From NCBI GenBank assembly GCA_947396885.1, contig OX377204.1, positions 6,882,001 through 6,946,000 on the forward strand: a stretch of 64,000 nt of DNA, read 5' to 3'. The translations under genes and the position numbers were made by a program. The stretch's first letter is position 1; each line of letters starts with the position of its first letter. This DNA is from Heligmosomoides polygyrus polygyrus (taxonomy: Eukaryota; Nematoda; Chromadorea; Rhabditida; Heligmosomidae). The notes under the pieces are model-generated. The model had not been told where the DNA came from. It worked only from the letters and a program-made list of their open reading frames with translations, and did no database searches. Below are positions 22,501 to 33,284 of this stretch, one piece after another.

Positions 22501-22711
22501 AGCAGAGATCGCTTTCAGTCTTGATCAATTAGAGTGTGTAGTTGATAGGAACGCTAAATGAAGTGGCAAAGTATTCCTTAGGATTGAGCGCGCATTGCAA
22601 TAAAGTCATGTAAGATTTTTTAGATTCTGGAGCTGTCTTGAACTACGCTTGAGGCATTGCTCTGAACACTTTTTGGGCTGTGTATGCGTGACAGTCGTCA
22701 ATGTGCATCTA
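22501..22711. other. LINE debris
   Basis: Likely an upstream part of the preceding LINE. Too decayed to describe further. Confidence 0.3.
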
Positions 22712-24082
22712 TTAGGTTGGCAGAGAAGTTTTGGCGGTTTTGAATGGTCCACTTTAAATGAAATAACTTACTTCATACATACTGGATTCAGTCGGAATAA
22801 ACACCTTTCGAATCAGCACACTTCTGACAATGCGAGACCAATTGAACAATTTTTTCAGATCGATACAGGGTGGTCGATATGCGACAAATTCTAGAAAGCC
22901 AGTTTTTGCGTGATCCTGGGGCCGGATTCATGAACGACTTACCAGCGGGTAAGTGCAAGATTTACCCCCACTCCCACTTACCCGACAGCAGGTTTCCCGA
23001 CCCATGATTGGCGAAGGTTTTACCAGCAAGGAGTTCTGGAAGCGTTTAAAAAAGTGGCAGTCGGATGGCGCAAGATCTCCTGCGTAATGCGTATGCTAGG
23101 CAGTACTTCTTTCTTCAACTCCTGTTTCTCTTTATTGTCGCATGGCGATTTGAAGATATTGCGTAAGCAGGAGCAATCGTTCAGAAGAATGGGACCTCTT
23201 CAACTGACCAGTGCCGGCTGCAGCTCACGTGGCTTTGGTACATCTCGTCGATTTCGTCACCGTAGGACTCTGCTGCGATGGTTCGGCCTGATTGCAGAAA
23301 TTTGTAGTGGATAATGCCTGCTGCCGACCACCACGCTGTGAGACCATCGTCATTTTCTGGCGAGGCTTCGGCTATGGGAAGTGCCTGAAGGGTGCATCGA
23401 CATCCACCCACTGATCGTCTTCGGTTATAGTGCAGCACCCACTTTTCATCACATGTGACGACTCGATCCGAAAACGGGTCGTTTTGATTCCGGAGAAGCA
23501 AAGAGGAACAGCATACGAGACGCGGCAATTTCTGGCGGTCACTCAAATCGTGGGGCACTCACATTTTGAGATGTCTCGTTTTTCCAATGCGTTTCAAACC
23601 ATCTGTAACAGCAGTCTTAATGACTCCTAGACCTTCTGCACTCCTAGAATCTCACGGACTGTGCACGATAGATGAGCTTCCCCGAACGTCTTCAAGTCGT
23701 CGTCCTGAGTGCTGTCGGTCTGCCGCTCTGGGCGCCTCTTCAAGGTTGAAATCTCCACAACGGAATTTTTCGAACAACCGTTGCACTGTCTTTTCTCCAA
23801 CACTATTCGCATCCACACATTGTTGACGTGCTGGGCAGTTTCGACGAAGGATTGGTCCAGTTTGAAATTTATTGAAAATGTCGTTTGGAATCGCTCTTTC
23901 GATATACCTCAATAAGTCTTCGAAAAAACAATTATTAAGCATAGGAAAACACAAGTCGTCAGATATAGCGAAGAATTCCGTGTTAGACATCTAAAAATGC
24001 AAAGTGAATTGATTATTGATTCAGCAATATATGAACGAAAAATGGCTGCACAAAAACCGCCAGAACTTTCCGGCTAACTTGA
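22712..24082 (-). mobile_element. mariner element in reverse orientation, dead
   Basis: The left border TTAGGTTGGCAGAGAAGTTT follows TA at 22710-22711. The right border 'ccagaactttccggctaactt' is its diverged inverse. The minus strand encodes transposase pieces: the N-terminal part at 23990-23652 ('FEKFRCGDFNLEEAP') and the middle at 23558-23181 ('LLLRNQNDPFSDRVVTCDEKW', 'WWSAAGIIHYKFL'). It is related to the 1790-3188 element. A family-C MITE end lies inside it at 22917-22990. Confidence 0.85.
22917..22990 (+). repeat. Solo end of MITE family C
   Basis: GGGGCCGGATTCATGAACG followed by 'ttacccccactcccactta' closely matches, inverted, the right end of the 27396-28090 element. Confidence 0.75.
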
Positions 24083-24740
24083 CAATATATTATTGTGCAG
24101 GTGGCGTCCTTAACTACGAACGAGATAATCGAACAGTAATTCTAAGCATCTTGGTCTCCCTCGACCATCAACATCTTGTTTACTATCATTTTCTATGTAA
24201 GCCCGAAATTAAGCCCTGGTCGCGTTTTAGCGGGAGTTGTTAATAGTAATATTTTGAAAATTTGTTTAAATAATGCCGGGAAAAATTTATAGCATTTAAT
24301 GGATTTAATGCAGTTTACTATACGGACACTATAGACAATAAAAATGGTAGAATTAGTACTACACCATTGGTGGATAGTGCGGAAGTTAGGTGCGCTTTTT
24401 CTTATCTTTTATTTTAAAAGGGCCTTCCTCCTTACTGAGGAGTCCCGAGGAGACCATTATTCTTTTATGCATCATGTGTTACTCTTACAATCGTCTAAGG
24501 AAAGGAACAAAACGATTGTAAAGTTCCTTTTTTTAATACTTTTTTAGTATACTTGTTTACTTTGGTAGTATTATGTTGTTTTGCTTATTGCTTCGAATGC
24601 AGGATTACTGTCAGAACCGTAACGTGCAGTAACGGGAGTAGCGTTATACTCAAGGGTCTCAAATAAAGTTGGTTTGTATTGACGCAAAGATACATAGGCT
24701 GGACGCTTCTCTGAGGAAATCTTCGTCCAGTCGGGAGTGA
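24083..24740. other. No gene recognised
   Basis: AT-rich, short frames only. Confidence 0.35.
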
Positions 24741-25004
24741 CGTCTTATCAGGAGACACTATAACGGGAGCGGACTGCAGGTCGATTACTAGAGCCGGTCG
24801 GACAGGTCAACTACGTTATGCCGTAAATTGCTCATTAGGGTACTATAATCAGCCCTTTATCCATAAGAGCAGACTCGTCGAAAAACCGGGAGTATGCTTA
24901 TCGCTGAGACCGTAACATCAAATGCGAATCGAACGAAGCGCAGACTTCGGGTGGCTGGACAGCTCATCATCTGAGATAAGGTGCTCGTAGACCCGCATAA
25001 AAGG
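24741..25004 (+). promoter_or_regulatory. Duplicated upstream region and decayed promoter of the copy at 25032
   Basis: About 230 bp here parallels 39975-40198 upstream of the intact gene at 40227, so the duplication carried its promoter. CTTATCAGG near 24746 is an extra inverted GATA-type site. AGATAAG at 24974-24980 is again 22 nt upstream of the TATA position, which here reads CATAAAAGG (24996-25004); T to C damages the box. Confidence 0.65.
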
Positions 25005-25031
25005 ACAGCGAACCAACTACTGACAGCTCCT

Positions 25032-25953
25032 GTGAAACTACTTCTTCTACTTCTCAATGTTGGCAATCGCCCTTGCGAAAGCGCACCATGATGACAGCTC
25101 AGAATTAGGAGAGGGCCCCAACAGGGGAAAAGTAGGCACAGCTTCATCCTTTCACTCAGCTTGAGCATATTATTATAGCTGTTGACTAAATTCAACGCTT
25201 ATTTGCAGTCTCATCACAAGCACCTTCGTCACTCTCATTCTCATCCTCCGTCATCTCCTTCATCACGAGCTCCACCATCAGGGCCTCCACCATCAGGAGT
25301 TCCACCACGTCGACCTTCAGGAACGCCGCCACCTCCTCCAACGGGAGCTTCACAATCAGAACCTCCTATAGCCACAAAAAAGATGGTCAGCTTCAGCCGA
25401 TGGCTTCAGAGCTAAATTGCCTAAGACGCTAGCAAGGGTCCACAGAAGGAAAAGGTAAGCAGTGCTGCTTCCCTCATGCTTCTATCTTTCTGACGACGGA
25501 AAATTATGGGAAATCCGATACATATTTTCAGCCTCATCATAAACATCATAACGGTCGCTCTCGTCCTCCATCCAAAACCTCTACCAGATTCTCCATTCTC
25601 AAGTGTTCCATCGTCAGAACCACTATCCACTCCATCAAAAGCTTTACAATCAGAAGGTCCTATAGCCACAGAGGAAATTCCTGCTTCAGACGATGTCCTC
25701 ATAGGGATTTTTCATTTTAGTGATATCGTAAACCCAAACGAGGGTCCCATGGAGCAACGTTTCATTGTAAGTCTCATGACTTCACCGCCCCCACTCTTGT
25801 GGTGCATCATCTCCTCCATCTGAGAGTCCGCCGTTAAAGTCTTCGCCATCTCCTACATCAGGAGCTCGACCTTCGAGCTTTCCACCAGCAGAAGCTCTTG
25901 TTGCCATGGCAGAAGTTCCCAAATCTTCTAAAGTTTCCGATGCCTGGTCGTAA
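25032..25953 (+). pseudogene. Decayed copy of the secreted His/Pro-rich gene
   Basis: Homologous along its length to the gene at 40227. The start codon position reads GTG (25032). Five bases are missing inside the signal-peptide codons (near 25052), which shifts the frame. Exon-like segments are 25032-25131 (donor GTAGGC), 25209-25454 (acceptor TTTGCAG, His cluster SHHKHLRHSHSHPP, then Pro/Ser repeats), and 25532-25766 (acceptor TTTTCAG, PHHKHHNGRSRPP). A terminal segment follows, ending at TAA 25951. One-base frameshifts occur near 25380 and near 25575. AATAAA is at 26076-26081. A shorter product could start at ATG 25055 (MLAIALAKAHHDDSS), but the later shifts remain. I read it as a pseudogene. 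Confidence 0.75.
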
Positions 25954-26110
25954 ATGTTTTCCAGCGCAATAACGAATTTCGGTGCTGGGACCGTATCCAT
26001 AGCAGATATTTGTACATCTTTTAGGATACTGTAGTTACTACTGTATACATGCAAATTGTTTGAATTTTAAAACATAATAAATGGTATTTGTTAATTGCAT
26101 GATGAACGAC

Positions 26111-26400
26111 GGGCGCGTGTAGCGCAGTAGGAAGCGGCGCCGACTGTCGCGTGCACCCGATACCAGGTTCCTAGTTCGGATAACCAGCCCAGGCCAACCA
26201 AGCCTTTCATCCCTCCGGGGTCGGTGAATTGGTACCAGACTTGTCTGGGAAGGATAGAGCGCTGACTTGTTCATTGGCTGGCCACCGCAAGTCATTGTAT
26301 GGCCAAATACGCATTCAAATCGCCTCCACGACATCCCGTAGAAGTAGAATGCGTGGCGCATCCCAGAAGGGGTTGAATAACGCCGTCCTCTGTCCTTTGC
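26111..26400 (+). repeat. tRNA-derived SINE, best-preserved copy
   Basis: A 290-bp copy flanked by an exact 11-bp target duplication (TGATGAACGAC at 26100-26110 and 26401-26411). The head holds a box-A match (TAGCGCAGTAGG, 26119-26130) and a weaker box B (agttcggataacc). The body includes 'ggtaccagacttgtctggg' and 'gaatgcgtggcgcat'. This is a retroposed Pol III unit and the reference for the other copies. Confidence 0.88.
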
Positions 26401-26411
26401 TGATGAACGAC

Positions 26412-27395
26412 AAGTCTTGCTAATGCGCGCCGTCGCCAGAGCAAGAATATCGAGAATCTTTTTGACGTCAACGATGAGAGCGGCCATTTAATGACGATAA
26501 AAAGGGCTATGGCTATGAAGCGATGGCATTATATTGAGAGAATTACGACAGTAGGCGTTACTCCTTCGCCTACTCCTTTCGTTTTATTACACGTGACCCT
26601 GCGAAGAATATCACTTTTAGGAAGCAGCCTACGGATGTCGAAGCGCTGACACTCTGCTGAGTTCTTAGCGAGGTTGTTTAGAAGAAAAACATTGTTTGAT
26701 AAAAGGACCTGACCACTTATAACAAAAAAGATGTTTTTTGAAGGAGCTATAAGTAGGTAGCAATACGAGGAAACCCCTCCTATTGGGTGGCGCGACCATT
26801 AAAACCTTCTATTTTGTACATTTCCCCTCCAGGAATAAGTAATCGGGCAACTTTATACATTTTTGGATTTGCAAGTAACACTACAACTCTTCACAATTGT
26901 ATTTACTTTCGGTGTGTGCTTTAGCAGAAGTAGGACTGAGGGAAACTACACACTGCTCAAGTTAGGTGGTGACACCTCTTCGTCTTCAGCATTTGTCTTA
27001 CTTCATCGCGAGGTCCGCTTTTCCGAGCCATATCTCCACTTTTCCCAATCCCGTGCTAGATCAGGGTGTACGCCAGCTACCTTAAAGTCCTTGCGTAACG
27101 TGTCAGATCAGCGCTATCCCACTAGTACGCAGTAACTTCATCTCCACTATACTGGACGGCAGTTCACCGCAGGGCAGCATGGCAGCATCCAGCACCGTAC
27201 ATCGCTACCGCCTCGACAGCGGTTCTATAGATCTTTGACCTTAACCGCTTTTCGCTGTGCACTCCAGACAACGACCGCTACTTGAATCAAGCTGCACTCA
27301 ACTTGAATTCACTTCAACCATGAGACGGTATTGCTGGTCTCAGGTATTAAAAACCGAAATCAGTGGAAGCTCGGTGCTATTAATGTTGGTGGATC
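26412..27395. other. No gene recognised
   Basis: An open frame at 26863-27135 starts with a hydrophobic stretch (VTLQLFTIVFTFGVCF) but has no ATG and no partner exon, so I leave it unassigned. Confidence 0.3.
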
Positions 27396-28090
27396 TGGGA
27401 CCGGATTCGTAAACGCGGCCGGAGGTATATCCTACCCCATTTACCTCGACGGCCACTTACCCTCCACTTTCCCTGAACTTACCCCTGTTTCTGATTCATG
27501 ACGGCCAAAGCAAGGGTTTTGCTTCACCGCCAATTTCTGACCCAGTGCATCCCTCCGCTGGTCAGTTGCCAGCTCTGAACTGGCAAGTTGCCAGTGGCAA
27601 CGGGCCAGCGGAGGGATGCATTGGGCCAGAAATTCGCAGCGGAGCAAAACCCTCGCCTTGAAGGCAAATGTTTCCTTAAGGCAACCGTAGACTTCTGCGG
27701 CCAGCGGCGGGCGGCGGACAGCGAGGTACTGTAGTCTTTCTAGTCGGGACCAACTGGTGCTTAACAATAACCGCTCTGGGTCCCCGCCACGAAAGGGCGG
27801 AGCGCAGACAGACTTTCCCGGCGCCGCTGAAGTGGGGCCGTCTCGTATGATTCAAATCATTTTCGGCGGTACCGCTGGGCTCGGAGAGCTCTGCGCCCTT
27901 GCCCTATGATGAAGGATAGGGCAGCGGCAACGCCAGAATTCTGCGGGGGCCTTTACGTGCTGACGTGGTAGCATTTACCTCGACACTTACCTCGGGTTTT
28001 TCCCGCCGCGCGTTGCTGAATCGTGTGTAAGTGGGGAGTGGGGGTAAATCTTGCAGTTACCCGCAGGTAATTCGTTCAAGATCCCGGCTC
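27396..28090. mobile_element. Non-autonomous DNA element, MITE family C (~695 bp)
   Basis: The left end GGGACCGGATTCGTAAACG and the right end (…gttcaagatcccggctcc) are inverted. The interior is GC-rich and non-coding. It contains a hairpin (27535-27630) built from 'gcatccctccgctgg' and its inverse, and a block (27690-27880) that recurs at 43060-43330. The end sequence also recurs at 22917-22990. Confidence 0.75.
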
Positions 28091-28500
28091 CTGAACTCGC
28101 TCACGTCCATCGTTGGATATTCGGTCTTCTTCACATTCAATTTGCGTCCAAATGGTTCCAAGCGATAGCACCAAGCTTGCCCCTCTCGCTCGAATTCACC
28201 CTTACCTTCACATGCGTGCATTACGTCATCAGCGTAGAGCAACATCGTCCATGCGACAGGATTCTGAAAATCCTGTGTAATGCCATCCATGAGGACAACA
28301 AAGAGGAGAGGGGAAAGCTCCAAACCCCAGCGCACTCCGACAGAGATGGGAAACTCCATCGAAGTGCCCGCTGCAGCTTGAACTCGACGCTTTGGGTGTA
28401 TTGTATTCGCACCCAAATTCGAGTTCATCATGAACTTCATTTTGTCGCAAGGCCTACCATGGCACTTCACTCGGTACGCGTTCGAAAGCCTTCTCCAAGT
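28050..28500 (-). mobile_element. RTE-like LINE fragment (RT domain)
   Basis: The minus strand contains RT motif B ('GVRWGLELSPLLFVVLMD') and the catalytic 'LLYADDVMHA', then 'GLKLNVKKTEY'-like sequence. It matches the vertebrate-type RTE/BovB-like lineage rather than the RTE fragments ending with SETWAIRKQ. Its right edge runs into a family-D GC-rich repeat. Confidence 0.75.
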
Positions 28501-28552
28501 CGTGGGAGACGATATGCACCGGTATCTTTTTCTCGCGATGCTTCTCCACCAG

Positions 28553-28810
28553 GGCTCGAATTCATGAACGCGGCCGGCATAACAGCCCTCTCGTTGTCTG
28601 TCGGCGACGATCCGCGGACGGCGGGCGTGGCGGGGCGCGGCGATTGGCCAGCTCAGGAGGGCACATGTTCGTATTTAAAGATACAAAGCGGAAGCGACAG
28701 CGGTCGCGCGGCGGCGCCTGGCGCGTTGCCAGCTCTGTCGGCCGATTACGGGGCAGCTCGCCCTCGAGCATGCTGATTCATCGGAGAGGCAGATTCCAGA
28801 AACGAAAAGG
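28553..28810 (+). repeat. GC-rich MITE-like repeat, family D
   Basis: Begins 'gaattcatgaacgcggccgg'. The block 'gcggcggcgcctggcgcgtt' to 'gccagctctgtcggcc' (28710-28745) recurs inverted at 34335-34385. No coding support. Confidence 0.6.
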
Positions 28811-29598
28811 TCAGTGGCGGCACCTGTACTGCTTCTTTGAACTCTCGTGCATTTCATGCGCTTGCCCAGGAAGGAAAGGCTTCGAGCGAGGCGGAAAGGA
28901 GGAGGGGAAGGGGACGTAACCGGATATGAGGTTATGGAACTTAAGAAATTGCGGTACTAAGGGAGCTGGCGCCTGCTGTACACTGGAAAGGTGGCTTAAA
29001 GCGGGTAAGATAGATCAGGCACACCTCGGAGTTCCCTCCCTTGCCTAGCTTTGTGCTTTCCTCCGTGTCAGCGGAGGAGAGCACAGAAACCGTGTTTATT
29101 TGAGTGTTCCACGACCATGGTCTCATAATGGAGCGTGCACCAGCCCGCTCCATTATGAGCCCGCCGAAAACAACACTAGAGGAAGGCCATTTGACTTTCA
29201 ATTCCCCACATTGAGCTGGATTACAAGGTATACCCATCGACCTTTTGTCCCTCCTACTAAAATCTGAAGTAGGAGATCTGCAGTGGATTATGGAGTCCGG
29301 GTGAAACTAATCCATCTCTTCGTCAAGGATGCAAGACCCCGGCATGTTTTTATGGATGAATATGGACGCACGGGCACATGTTTATTAAGGGGGGGGGGCT
29401 TGACCACGATACCAAGGATCGATGGGGTTCAACGAATCGAAGGCGCTTTCCTACGAAGAATGAACCTTAAACGTGAGCTCTGGGGCGAGCGAGGGTGACA
29501 GGTAGTTTCATAAATCACTAATAACTACAAAATTCGATAATATATAATTTATAGATAATAGGCGTGAAGTTAAATTCAGTATCCAGCGTTGATCTCAT
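28811..29598. other. Unassigned; contains a hairpin at 29123-29160
   Basis: CTCATAATGGAGCG and its inverse CGCTCCATTATGAG are separated by 10 nt. Otherwise nothing recognisable. A G10 run lies at 29391-29400. Confidence 0.4.
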
Positions 29599-29600
29599 AT

Positions 29601-29631
<31 letters not shown>

Positions 29632-30455
29632 TGCGCCCATGAAGGACACGCTAAAGTTGAAACAATCCAACCAACCAAACAAACAAAATAAGCAATTACA
29701 ATCATGGAATGTAAAGGTAGTGCTATTCATGAAACAAGTTGACAGATGAAGGAGATTTCTCGCCAAGTGGACCGAATCGGTTCAAATGTCCTAATGCGAT
29801 CACCTCTAGCTACGATTTTTTTTTCGTGGTTTCCCGGGAACGAGGTTAGAATATCCTCCATGATTTGACAAAACGTTTTTGTCGTGTAAGCTGAGTCCAG
29901 GCAAAAGATGATCGAGAAGAGAGGAAAATGTCAGACCGGCAACAACCCGTGATAGCCGAAAATCGAAACTGTGCATAGCAGTAGGTGTAGCCCTCCCCTT
30001 GGTAGAGGCTCCTCGGGCGTGACCAGGCTTAAGCACAGTTGCAGGGCAGGCGTATTCAGGACAACGTCTACTGCTCTTCAAAGGCTAGATGGTCGGCAGA
30101 AAGCTGAAGGGATAGAAGACGTTTGCCGTACCATTAAAAGCTGTAGGAGAGCCGCCTATGCCAAGGAAGCATGAATCATAATAGGTGAAGCCCTCCCCAC
30201 CGGAAGTGGTTCCTAGGGACTCTACCTGGTTGTGAAACAGGGTGAGACCGGTCAATTTCATAACCCTTGCAGGGGCGCAGTCTAGAAAAAAATCCTTTTT
30301 GAAGGAGACAGGGTTTAATTCACTCAGCATGCCAAGAAAATGGAAAATGGAGTATAAGCAAGCAACGTTCACGGAAAAGCCACGAGTTTAGAGAATAAAA
30401 GATAAATACGACTCGGATCAGTTGGGCGAGTTATCTGAACAGGTCTACAAGAGTA

Positions 30456-33227
30456 CTAGGAGACATCTGGGATCCCAAGAGAAGTTAAAATATCAATCTT
30501 CTTTACAGCTTGTTTGAACTGAGAAGATTTTTCACAAGACAAAACTGAGACGGGCAGACTTTCAAGCCATTTCGTAGTACGAACAAAGAACGAGTTTATA
30601 CGTAGGCCTTTCTGAAATGGACCCAACTTGTAGTTATATACGTTGAAACGACTTCTCCTGCCAGTCGATGGACGGAATGTCCAATATTTCGACGGACTCA
30701 GACAAAGCTCTCCTCTGAAGATCTTGAAAGCAAGAAGTAGGTCTGAAACAGTTCTACGATAGAAAAGACTTTTCATATTGAGATTTTTAAGCCTTACCGT
30801 ATACTCAGGAATGGTCGAATCACAACCATCATTGGCAAACGCTCTGTAGTACAACAGCCTAGTGAAGGTCTTTTGGACTCTTTCTAGTGCTTGAATATCT
30901 TTAGTCAGATGGGGACTCCAAACAGGGCTACAGTAATCAACTACTGGAAGAACGTAGGTTTTATAGAGCTTCAACCAAATGTTTACATCAGAACAGTGGA
31001 TGTTTCGGAATAATAGGTGAACTAGCCTAAGTCCCTTTTTAGCAACTTCCTGAACTTGATTTGACCAACAAAGGCCTTTTGAAAGAAGCACGCCAAGATC
31101 TACCATCTGATCGCAGGGGGAAAGAGGACTGCCATCTGGAAATTTTATTTCTAGCGGGGAGGAGTTAAGCGAGAAAATATGACTTTTCTTTTTATTTAAA
31201 GGCAGTGACCATTCTTTGGACCAGGTGCTCATCTTCGACACTGCTTCATTCAATAAGCGCGTAGCTTCTTCTGACTCACTACTCTCGTATGAAATGTAGA
31301 CCTTAACGTCATCGGCGAAAGCAGCAACCGAAATTCTAGGATCCGTCTTGAGATAGCTTGGCAAATCATATGTGTAGATAAGAAACAGGATTGGTGATAA
31401 ACTACCGCCTTGGGGGACTCCCGATGGACAGTTTCTGGGCATTGACAAGTGGTTTCCTACTCTAACGCTCAATTTCCATCCAGAGAGATAAGACTCAAAC
31501 CATTGGAGCATTTGACCACGAACTCCCACACTGTCTAGCTTAGCAAGAAGGCGATCATGGTCTACTTTGTCAAATGCCTTGCTAAAGTCGAAATAGATGA
31601 TATCCACTTTCTTGCCATTGTTAATAGACTGAATCCACGAATAAGTACAGTCTACTAGCTGAGTACACGTAGACGCCCTGGGGAGGAATCCGTGCTGTTC
31701 TATGGGTATGCACTTGATCTTGGTGATCCATTCTAGCAATCTTTTCTTGACAATTTTCTCCAAAATTTTCAAAGGAGTAGGGAGTATACTAATAGGGCGG
31801 AATCCGGAGATATTCGAAGCACCGCTAGTTTTAGGGATGGGAGTGATAAATGCATACTTACATACTTCAGGGACTTCAGCAAACATTAGGGAAATGTTGA
31901 ATATGTGCATAAGAGGTGTAGCAAGGTGCTTTGCAAACCTCTTGTAGAATAACTGGGGGATTCCATCCGAAGTTAATGACTGTGAAGGTTTCAATGCACG
32001 TAACTGTTTGAGCACTTCATGGAGAGTGACAGTCGGAACTTCCATAGCATCCTCTGTTTGAGAGAATGGGAGAGGGCCAGGTTCATTTCTAGTTGTAAAT
32101 ATACTTGCAAAGTAGTCCGCAAATGCTTCAGCTTTCTCAGTATTAGAGGAATATTTTTTACCCGAATCATCAGACAAAATTGGTTTGAGCTTGGACTGTT
32201 TCTTTATTTTATTCACGAAGGAAGCTAGACGTCTGGCATTCCTGAAGGAAGCAAGTCGCCTCACTTTATTCGCCATGAAACGTTTAATATGCCGCTCAAG
32301 TTTCGTGGTCAGCTGCCTATATTCGTAAGATTTAGTTGAGACATTTTGGCGAAATAGTCTGTATCGCTGTTCAAACAAATTAGAAATGTGTGGGGGATAG
32401 CCCGGCATACGACTGTCATGTTTAAAAGGAACAAATCTGTCGATGATGCTTTGAAGTGTGGTGCAAAAACGACCATAAAGGTCGTCGATATTGAGAAAAT
32501 CACAAAAAATGGACCACCAATCAAGACGTGATAATTCGCGTTCAATTGATTTAGCATCCATCGCATTGTAATCGCGAAGCTGGTATTTCTGCGAAAAATA
32601 AGCTAAATACGATAATTTGAAGAGTACAACGTTGTGGTCAGATGCCGCAAGGGGTGGTAGTGGTTCGGCATCTATTACGGACTCAGGGGGTGATAAAATT
32701 ACATCTAGAATACTATCTCCACGAGTTGGAAATGCAACAAATTGCTTCAGTGAAAGCGCATCGAAAACAGTTAAGAACCTTTGACCTGAAGGTGACGTGG
32801 CGGAGCCCACGGACCAATCAATAGAGAGATTCAAATCGCCTAAGATAGTTGTTATGGATGGTTCAGCAGAAGCTAGATCACTAAGAACGGATAAGAGTTC
32901 ATCATCCTGCTTGGCGGTAGGTCGAGGAGGTCGATAAACAAGGATGAAGCGATGCTTCCCTCCAGTAGGCTTGTAGACATCAAAGCAAATCACATCGGAT
33001 GTTAAGTTGTCACAATTGAAGCTGATTTCATCAAACAGCACCAAATCATGAATGAACACGCAGACTCCACCTCCCGTTTTCGATGTCCTGTCCTTTCGGA
33101 CGATGGAGTACGGGAGATCACGTAAAAGTTCAGAGTCTAATATTTTACTGCTTAACCAAGATTCAGTAATGAAAATCAAATGGGGTTTGTACTTATCAAT
33201 AAAGCAATGAAGATGATCAACTTTTTT
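30456..33227 (-). CDS. LINE ORF2: endonuclease-reverse transcriptase
   Basis: Encodes the protein that nicks target DNA and copies element RNA. From the N-terminus, an apurinic-like endonuclease is visible ('FITESWLSSK', 'LGDLNLSIDWS', 'ASDHNVVLFKL', about residues 1-220). The RT follows: 'NISGFRPISILPTPLKILEK', motif A 'FDFSKAFDKVDHDRLL', motif B 'SGVPQGGSLSPILFLI', motif C 'AAFADDVKVYIS'. The thumb/C-terminal region ends '...YVLPVVDYCSPVWSP' and a helical tail. The frame is open for about 920 codons. The N-terminal sequence 'CALLNARSLVKK' sits in the next frame, separated by an A8 run (33229-33222) with one extra A. This is either an inactivating insertion or a slippage site. Confidence 0.88.
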   Translation of the reverse strand, partial: KKVDHLHCFIDKYKPHLIFITESWLSSKILDSELLRDLPYSIVRKDRTSKTGGGVCVFIHDLVLFDEISFNCDNLTSDVICFDVYKPTGGKHRFILVYRPPRPTAKQDDELLSVLSDLASAEPSITTILGDLNLSIDWSVGSATSPSGQRFLTVFDALSLKQFVAFPTRGDSILDVILSPPESVIDAEPLPPLAASDHNVVLFKLSYLAYFSQKYQLRDYNAMDAKSIERELSRLDWWSIFCDFLNIDDLYGRFCTTLQSIIDRFVPFKHDSRMPGYPPHISNLFEQRYRLFRQNVSTKSYEYRQLTTKLERHIKRFMANKVRRLASFRNARRLASFVNKIKKQSKLKPILSDDSGKKYSSNTEKAEAFADYFASIFTTRNEPGPLPFSQTEDAMEVPTVTLHEVLKQLRALKPSQSLTSDGIPQLFYKRFAKHLATPLMHIFNISLMFAEVPEVCKYAFITPIPKTSGASNISGFRPISILPTPLKILEKIVKKRLLEWITKIKCIPIEQHGFLPRASTCTQLVDCTYSWIQSINNGKKVDIIYFDFSKAFDKVDHDRLLAKLDSVGVRGQMLQWFESYLSGWKLSVRVGNHLSMPRNCPSGVPQGGSLSPILFLIYTYDLPSYLKTDPRISVAAFADDVKVYISYESSESEEATRLLNEAVSKMSTWSKEWSLPLNKKKSHIFSLNSSPLEIKFPDGSPLSPCDQMVDLGVLLSKGLCWSNQVQEVAKKGLRLVHLLFRNIHCSDVNIWLKLYKTYVLPVVDYCSPVWSPHLTKDIQALERVQKTFTRLLYYRAFANDGCDSTIPEYTVRLKNLNMKSLFYRRTVSDLLLAFKIFRGELCLSPSKYWTFRPSTGRRSRFNVYNYKLGPFQKGLRINSFFVRTTKWLESLPVSVLSCEKSSQFKQAVKKIDILTSLGIPDVS

Positions 33228-33284
33228 TTACTAAACTTCGGGCATTAAGTAGAGCGCAAGTAACGGTAGGGGCATGATTGCATA

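Noticed and set aside
26863..27135. 90-residue plus frame with a hydrophobic start
   Set aside because: No ATG, no promoter like the secreted family, no partner exon.
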